25,663 bases of DNA, taken from assembly GCA_045657105.1 (NCBI GenBank), contig JAZOSN010000031.1, forward strand, positions 1-25,663, written 5' to 3'. Origin of the DNA: SIG672 sp045657105 (GTDB taxonomy: Bacteria > Bacillota > Clostridia > Oscillospirales > CAG-272). Shown one piece after another: positions 23,761-25,663 of the stretch; position 1 is the stretch's first letter; every line of letters begins with the position of its first letter. Below the pieces are notes generated by a model. The model did no database searches. It saw only the letters and a program-made list of their open reading frames with translations, and had not been told where the DNA came from. Position numbers and translations under genes: made by a program.

Positions 23761-23914
23761 GCCAAACAAACTGAATATTTGTACCGATAGGTGTGTATTT
23801 TTATCTTGATAAAAATACACGCTCACTTCTGCATACCTATTTGGTACGAGTAAGTTTGTTTGGCGACAATCGAGCTGTATTTTTTATGCGTCAGCTTCGG
23901 TTGGCGCATTTTTT
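23761..23914 (+). ncRNA. Unassigned structured RNA (small RNA or leader attenuator)
   Basis: A promoter and a terminator bracket about 155 bases that fold into one long rod. Stem I pairs 23761-23772 with 23853-23864 (12 perfect bp). An 8/5-base internal loop follows. Stem II pairs 23781-23792 with 23835-23847 (11 bp plus a G/UU irregularity). Stem III pairs 23793-23804 with 23809-23820 (12 perfect bp, loop CTTG). Stems II and III abut on the 5' side, leaving a 14-base single-stranded bulge (23821-23834) on the 3' side only. A linker then leads to the terminator. I do not recognise it as SRP RNA, 6S, tmRNA, RNase P, a T-box or any riboswitch class I know. The ribosome site of the next gene begins 7 bases after the feature ends, so it may be a free RNA or an attenuating leader. 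Confidence 0.68.
23886..23914 (+). terminator. Terminator of the structured RNA / attenuator
   Basis: A 10-bp stem, ATGCGTCAGC (23886-23895) with GTTGGCGCAT (23900-23909), includes two G-U pairs, has a TTCG tetraloop, and is followed by six T and then a second T-run. It stands immediately before the ribosome site AAGGAGGTGA (23921-23930) of the next gene. Transcripts from the upstream promoter must read through it to express that gene. Confidence 0.85.
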
Positions 23915-23935
23915 ATTTTTAAGGAGGTGAATTTA

Positions 23936-24166
23936 ATGTTTTTAAGCTTGTCAAAAACGATCGCAAAAATTGGCGGATTCCGTCTTGGATTGGGTATTAG
24001 AATTACAAAGAAAAACGCAGCGATAATGTCGTTTGTTTTGTTTTTTGTTTTAATGTTCCAATTAATGTGGTATATGATGGTTGTTTGCTTTTGGTTAATG
24101 TATGCTATGTTTTATGGAATATATTGGTGTATAAGAAAAGTCTTCGGTATAGGTAAGAAAAAATAA
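23936..24166 (+). CDS. Small hydrophobic membrane protein, unknown
   Basis: A 76-residue protein I do not recognise. The first 28 residues are polar and basic with an amphipathic look (KIGGFRLGLGIRITKK). Residues about 29-65 form one long or two close membrane segments very rich in Met, Phe, Trp and Tyr. The tail is basic (IRKVFGIGKKK). A GTG at 23927 lies inside the strong ribosome site AAGGAGGTGA (23921-23930), so ATG 23936 is the start. It follows the terminator of the structured RNA and precedes another membrane protein by 26 bases, so the two are probably cotranscribed. Base and codon use is more AT-rich than in the flanking core genes. It could be a small toxin-like or regulatory membrane peptide, but no direct evidence says so. 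Confidence 0.7.
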   Translation: MFLSLSKTIAKIGGFRLGLGIRITKKNAAIMSFVLFFVLMFQLMWYMMVVCFWLMYAMFYGIYWCIRKVFGIGKKK

Positions 24167-24192
24167 AATGTTAAAAAGTGAGGGAAATTAAA

Positions 24193-24864
24193 ATGAAAAC
24201 AGTTGTAAACACAAAAAAAGGCACAGTAGCTCAATGCATTTTAACGGTAGTATCGGTTTTATTTGCTATGGCTAATCTTTTCAGTTTTTCAGGGGTGTTA
24301 TTTATAATAGCAGCTATTTTAGCTGCACCCATTGATAAAATTAGAAATTCTTTAAACAAGAAGCTTTCTAATAAAGTGATAATTGTTTTATCAGTTATAT
24401 TTCTTTGTTTGGGATTTTTATTTTCCCCAGCTACCGAGTCAGAAACTGAAAACGAAGATGATGTAGAAACTAACCAAAATGACTATTCAGAAACTGACAA
24501 AAATACGAACAACTCGCTTAACAATAATAAAAACGATGGCAATAATGGCAGTAACAATAATAACAATGGCATAAACAACGGAAATAATAATATCGACAAC
24601 GACGATACTGCTGATAATAATGATGATGATGTCGATACAGGAAACAGCGGCAGTAACAATTCAAGTGAAGAAAACAAAGGAAACTCAAACAGTTCAAACA
24701 CGCAAACTAAACAAAAATACATACTAAATACAAATAGTAAAAAAATCCATTATCCCAGTTGTTGGATGGTGAAAAAAATATTAGAAGAAAACAAACGAGA
24801 ATACACGGGTGATGAAGACGATCTTTTTGATGACGGATATACCGTATGTCAGAATTGTCATTAA
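24193..24864 (+). CDS. Membrane protein with Asn/Asp-rich linker and C-terminal Ada-like metal-binding domain
   Basis: The 223 residues split into three parts. Residues 1-79 hold two or three membrane segments (about 13-47 and 62-79). Residues 80-172 are a low-complexity linker of Asn, Asp, Ser, Gly and Glu. Residues 175-223 form a compact domain with YILNTNSKKIHYPSCWMV, a TGDEDDLFDDGY middle and a CQNC end. His186, Cys190, Cys219 and Cys222 make a likely zinc site resembling the Ada-like module attached to secreted nucleases and ComEC-type proteins in Firmicutes. No enzymatic domain is present here. GAGGG (24180-24184) selects ATG 24193 over GTG 24178. The AT-rich codons and linker set it apart from its neighbours. 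Confidence 0.75.
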   Translation: MKTVVNTKKGTVAQCILTVVSVLFAMANLFSFSGVLFIIAAILAAPIDKIRNSLNKKLSNKVIIVLSVIFLCLGFLFSPATESETENEDDVETNQNDYSETDKNTNNSLNNNKNDGNNGSNNNNNGINNGNNNIDNDDTADNNDDDVDTGNSGSNNSSEENKGNSNSSNTQTKQKYILNTNSKKIHYPSCWMVKKILEENKREYTGDEDDLFDDGYTVCQNCH

Positions 24865-24938
24865 AAGCTATTTTAAAATATTTATCGCTTTTTCACAAAA
24901 AAACACCTATATTTTTATAAATATTGCGAAAAAAGGGC

Positions 24939-24967
24939 TTGACAAAGTCGAAAATGAATGTTATAAT
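24939..24967 (+). promoter_or_regulatory. Consensus promoter of rplU-prp operon
   Basis: A perfect TTGACA (24939-24944) and a perfect TATAAT (24962-24967) are separated by the ideal 17 bases. The predicted start near 24974 leaves a leader of about 98 bases before the rplU start codon. Such strength is expected for a ribosomal protein operon. Confidence 0.92.
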
Positions 24968-24973
24968 GGTATG

Positions 24974-25071
24974 CCGCATGAATGAAAGGTACTAAATGGC
25001 ATTAAAAAGCCTACCTTTATCAGCGAGTCTTGCGCCCAAAAGTGGTGCTTAAAGAAAGAGAGGTGCTTTTC
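24974..25071 (+). promoter_or_regulatory. Probable ribosomal protein L21 leader RNA
   Basis: The leader between the promoter and rplU can fold. AAAGGTA (24985-24991) pairs with TACCTTT (25012-25018), closing a smaller GGC/GCC helix (25000-25002 with 25009-25011). A second hairpin, GCGCC (25032-25036) with GGTGC (25044-25048), follows just before the ribosome site. An L21 leader that senses free L21 is known from Firmicutes, and the position fits. I could not verify the family consensus by eye. Confidence 0.5.
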
Positions 25072-25386
25072 GTGTACGCAGTTTTTGAAACAGGCGGAAA
25101 GCAGTACAAGGTAAACGAAGGCGATGTAATTTTCATCGAACGTCTTGAGGCTTCCGAAGGCGATACTGTAAAGTTCGACAAGGTTCTCGTAGTTTCTGAT
25201 AACGACGGTCTTAAGGTTGGCGCTCCCTATGTTGACGGCGCAGCTGTAAATGCAGTTGTTGTTAAGAACGGCAAGGCTCCCAAAATATACGTTATGACGT
25301 ATAAGCCTAAGAAGAACGAGAAGAAGAAGATCGGTCACAGACAGCCTTACACTAAGGTTCAGATCAGCTCTATCGCTGCTAACTGA
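25072..25386 (+). CDS. rplU: 50S ribosomal protein L21
   Basis: A large-subunit ribosomal protein that binds 23S rRNA near the L20 site. The open frame extends upstream to TTG 25030, but the family N-terminus YAVFETGGKQYKV begins at the GTG at 25072, with GAGAGG (25058-25063) 8 bases ahead. This gives 104 residues, the normal length. The loop KPKKNEKKKIGHRQPYTKVQI is the conserved RNA-binding end. It is followed after 14 bases by prp, and rpmA (L27) is expected next, beyond the window. Confidence 0.97.
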   Translation: MYAVFETGGKQYKVNEGDVIFIERLEASEGDTVKFDKVLVVSDNDGLKVGAPYVDGAAVNAVVVKNGKAPKIYVMTYKPKKNEKKKIGHRQPYTKVQISSIAAN

Positions 25387-25400
25387 GCAAACGGAAAAAG

Positions 25401-25663
25401 ATGACTACGATCACTTTTTTCAAAAAAAACGGTGTTTATTATGGCTTTAAGGAAACCGGACATTCCGGATTTGCCGAAGAGGGAAACGATATTGTATGCT
25501 CGGCGCTCTCGGCGATGACCATGCTGATAATAAACGCTATTGAGGTCTCTTACGCTTCAAACGTTGATTACAAGATCGACGAAAAAACAACCGATATTAC
25601 GGTTATGGCAAAGGCGGCGCTCCCCGAAGAGGAAAGCGACGAGAAAAAGCAGTACGCCGTATC
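25401..25663 (+). CDS. prp: Ribosomal-processing cysteine protease Prp (5' part)
   Basis: The gene runs off the right edge without a stop; 87 codons are visible of a usual ~110. Prp (YsxB family) removes the short N-terminal extension of ribosomal protein L27 in Firmicutes and related bacteria, a step essential for ribosome assembly in Staphylococcus aureus. The catalytic pair is visible as His21 in GHSGFAEEGND and Cys33 in DIVCSALSAM. Its place straight after rplU is the conserved L21-Prp-L27 order. A GGAAAAAG upstream is a modest ribosome site. It predicts that L27 of this organism carries the cleavable extension. Confidence 0.95.
   Translation, partial: MTTITFFKKNGVYYGFKETGHSGFAEEGNDIVCSALSAMTMLIINAIEVSYASNVDYKIDEKTTDITVMAKAALPEEESDEKKQYAV

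Noticed and set aside
23761..23864. Terminal inverted repeats of a small transposable element (MITE)
   Set aside because: No target-site duplication was seen, and the repeat begins exactly at the predicted transcription start of a consensus promoter, which fits an RNA better.
23761..23914. 6S RNA or SRP RNA identity for the structured RNA
   Set aside because: The rod is only 104 bases, the bulge is one-sided, and the SRP GGAA-tetraloop helix is absent.
24877..24925. Inverted repeat AATATTTAT / ATAAATATT after the zinc-tail gene as a terminator
   Set aside because: The stem is all A-T with a 31-base loop and has no T-run after it; AT-rich composition explains it.

Overview
This is chromosomal sequence from an endospore-forming, anaerobe-like Firmicute of class Clostridia, probably a gut Oscillospirales or Christensenellales-type lineage. 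The class call rests on a complete spoIIIAA-AH operon, Rex, an NfnAB-type transhydrogenase, a DnaD/DnaC-type primosome pair and the L21-Prp ribosomal operon. The order-level guess is weak. Almost all genes lie on the + strand; only gpmI is on the - strand. No tRNA, rRNA, CRISPR array, transposase or phage gene was seen.

Layout. (1) 1-648 is the 3' part of tsaD (tRNA t6A synthesis). (2) 649-978 is a non-coding gap with three DnaA-box-like repeats and a small palindrome. (3) 979-5693 is a compact run: isocitrate dehydrogenase, rex, a DnaD-like protein, a DnaC-like helicase loader and pgeF. (4) 5789-13737 is a six-gene operon closed by a strong terminator: a Gld-type ABC ATPase and permease, two tandem paralogous GldG-like proteins, a DUF4340 protein and a SurA-like probable lipoprotein. 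It looks like an envelope ABC system of unknown substrate. (5) 13858-18679 is the spoIIIA operon (A to H), with overlapping genes and several non-ATG starts. It shares a bidirectional terminator with convergent gpmI. (6) 18727-20373 (-) is gpmI, a long phosphoglycerate mutase resembling the plant/trypanosomatid type. It is divergent from nfnA-nfnB (20583-22831), which encode the electron-bifurcating transhydrogenase. (7) 22926-23708 is a ZIP metal transporter. (8) 23727-24864 is a small AT-rich accessory segment. It holds a consensus promoter, an unassigned and highly structured RNA with its own terminator, a 76-aa membrane protein, and a membrane protein with an Asn/Asp-rich linker and an Ada-like Cys/His domain. 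(9) 24939 to the end is the rplU promoter, a likely L21 leader, rplU and the 5' part of prp.

How it fits together. Rex senses NADH/NAD+, while isocitrate dehydrogenase and NfnAB handle NAD(P)H and ferredoxin electrons, so a redox theme runs through two separate loci. The least explained items are the structured RNA at 23761-23914 with its downstream membrane proteins, and the Gld-like operon with its duplicated GldG subunit.
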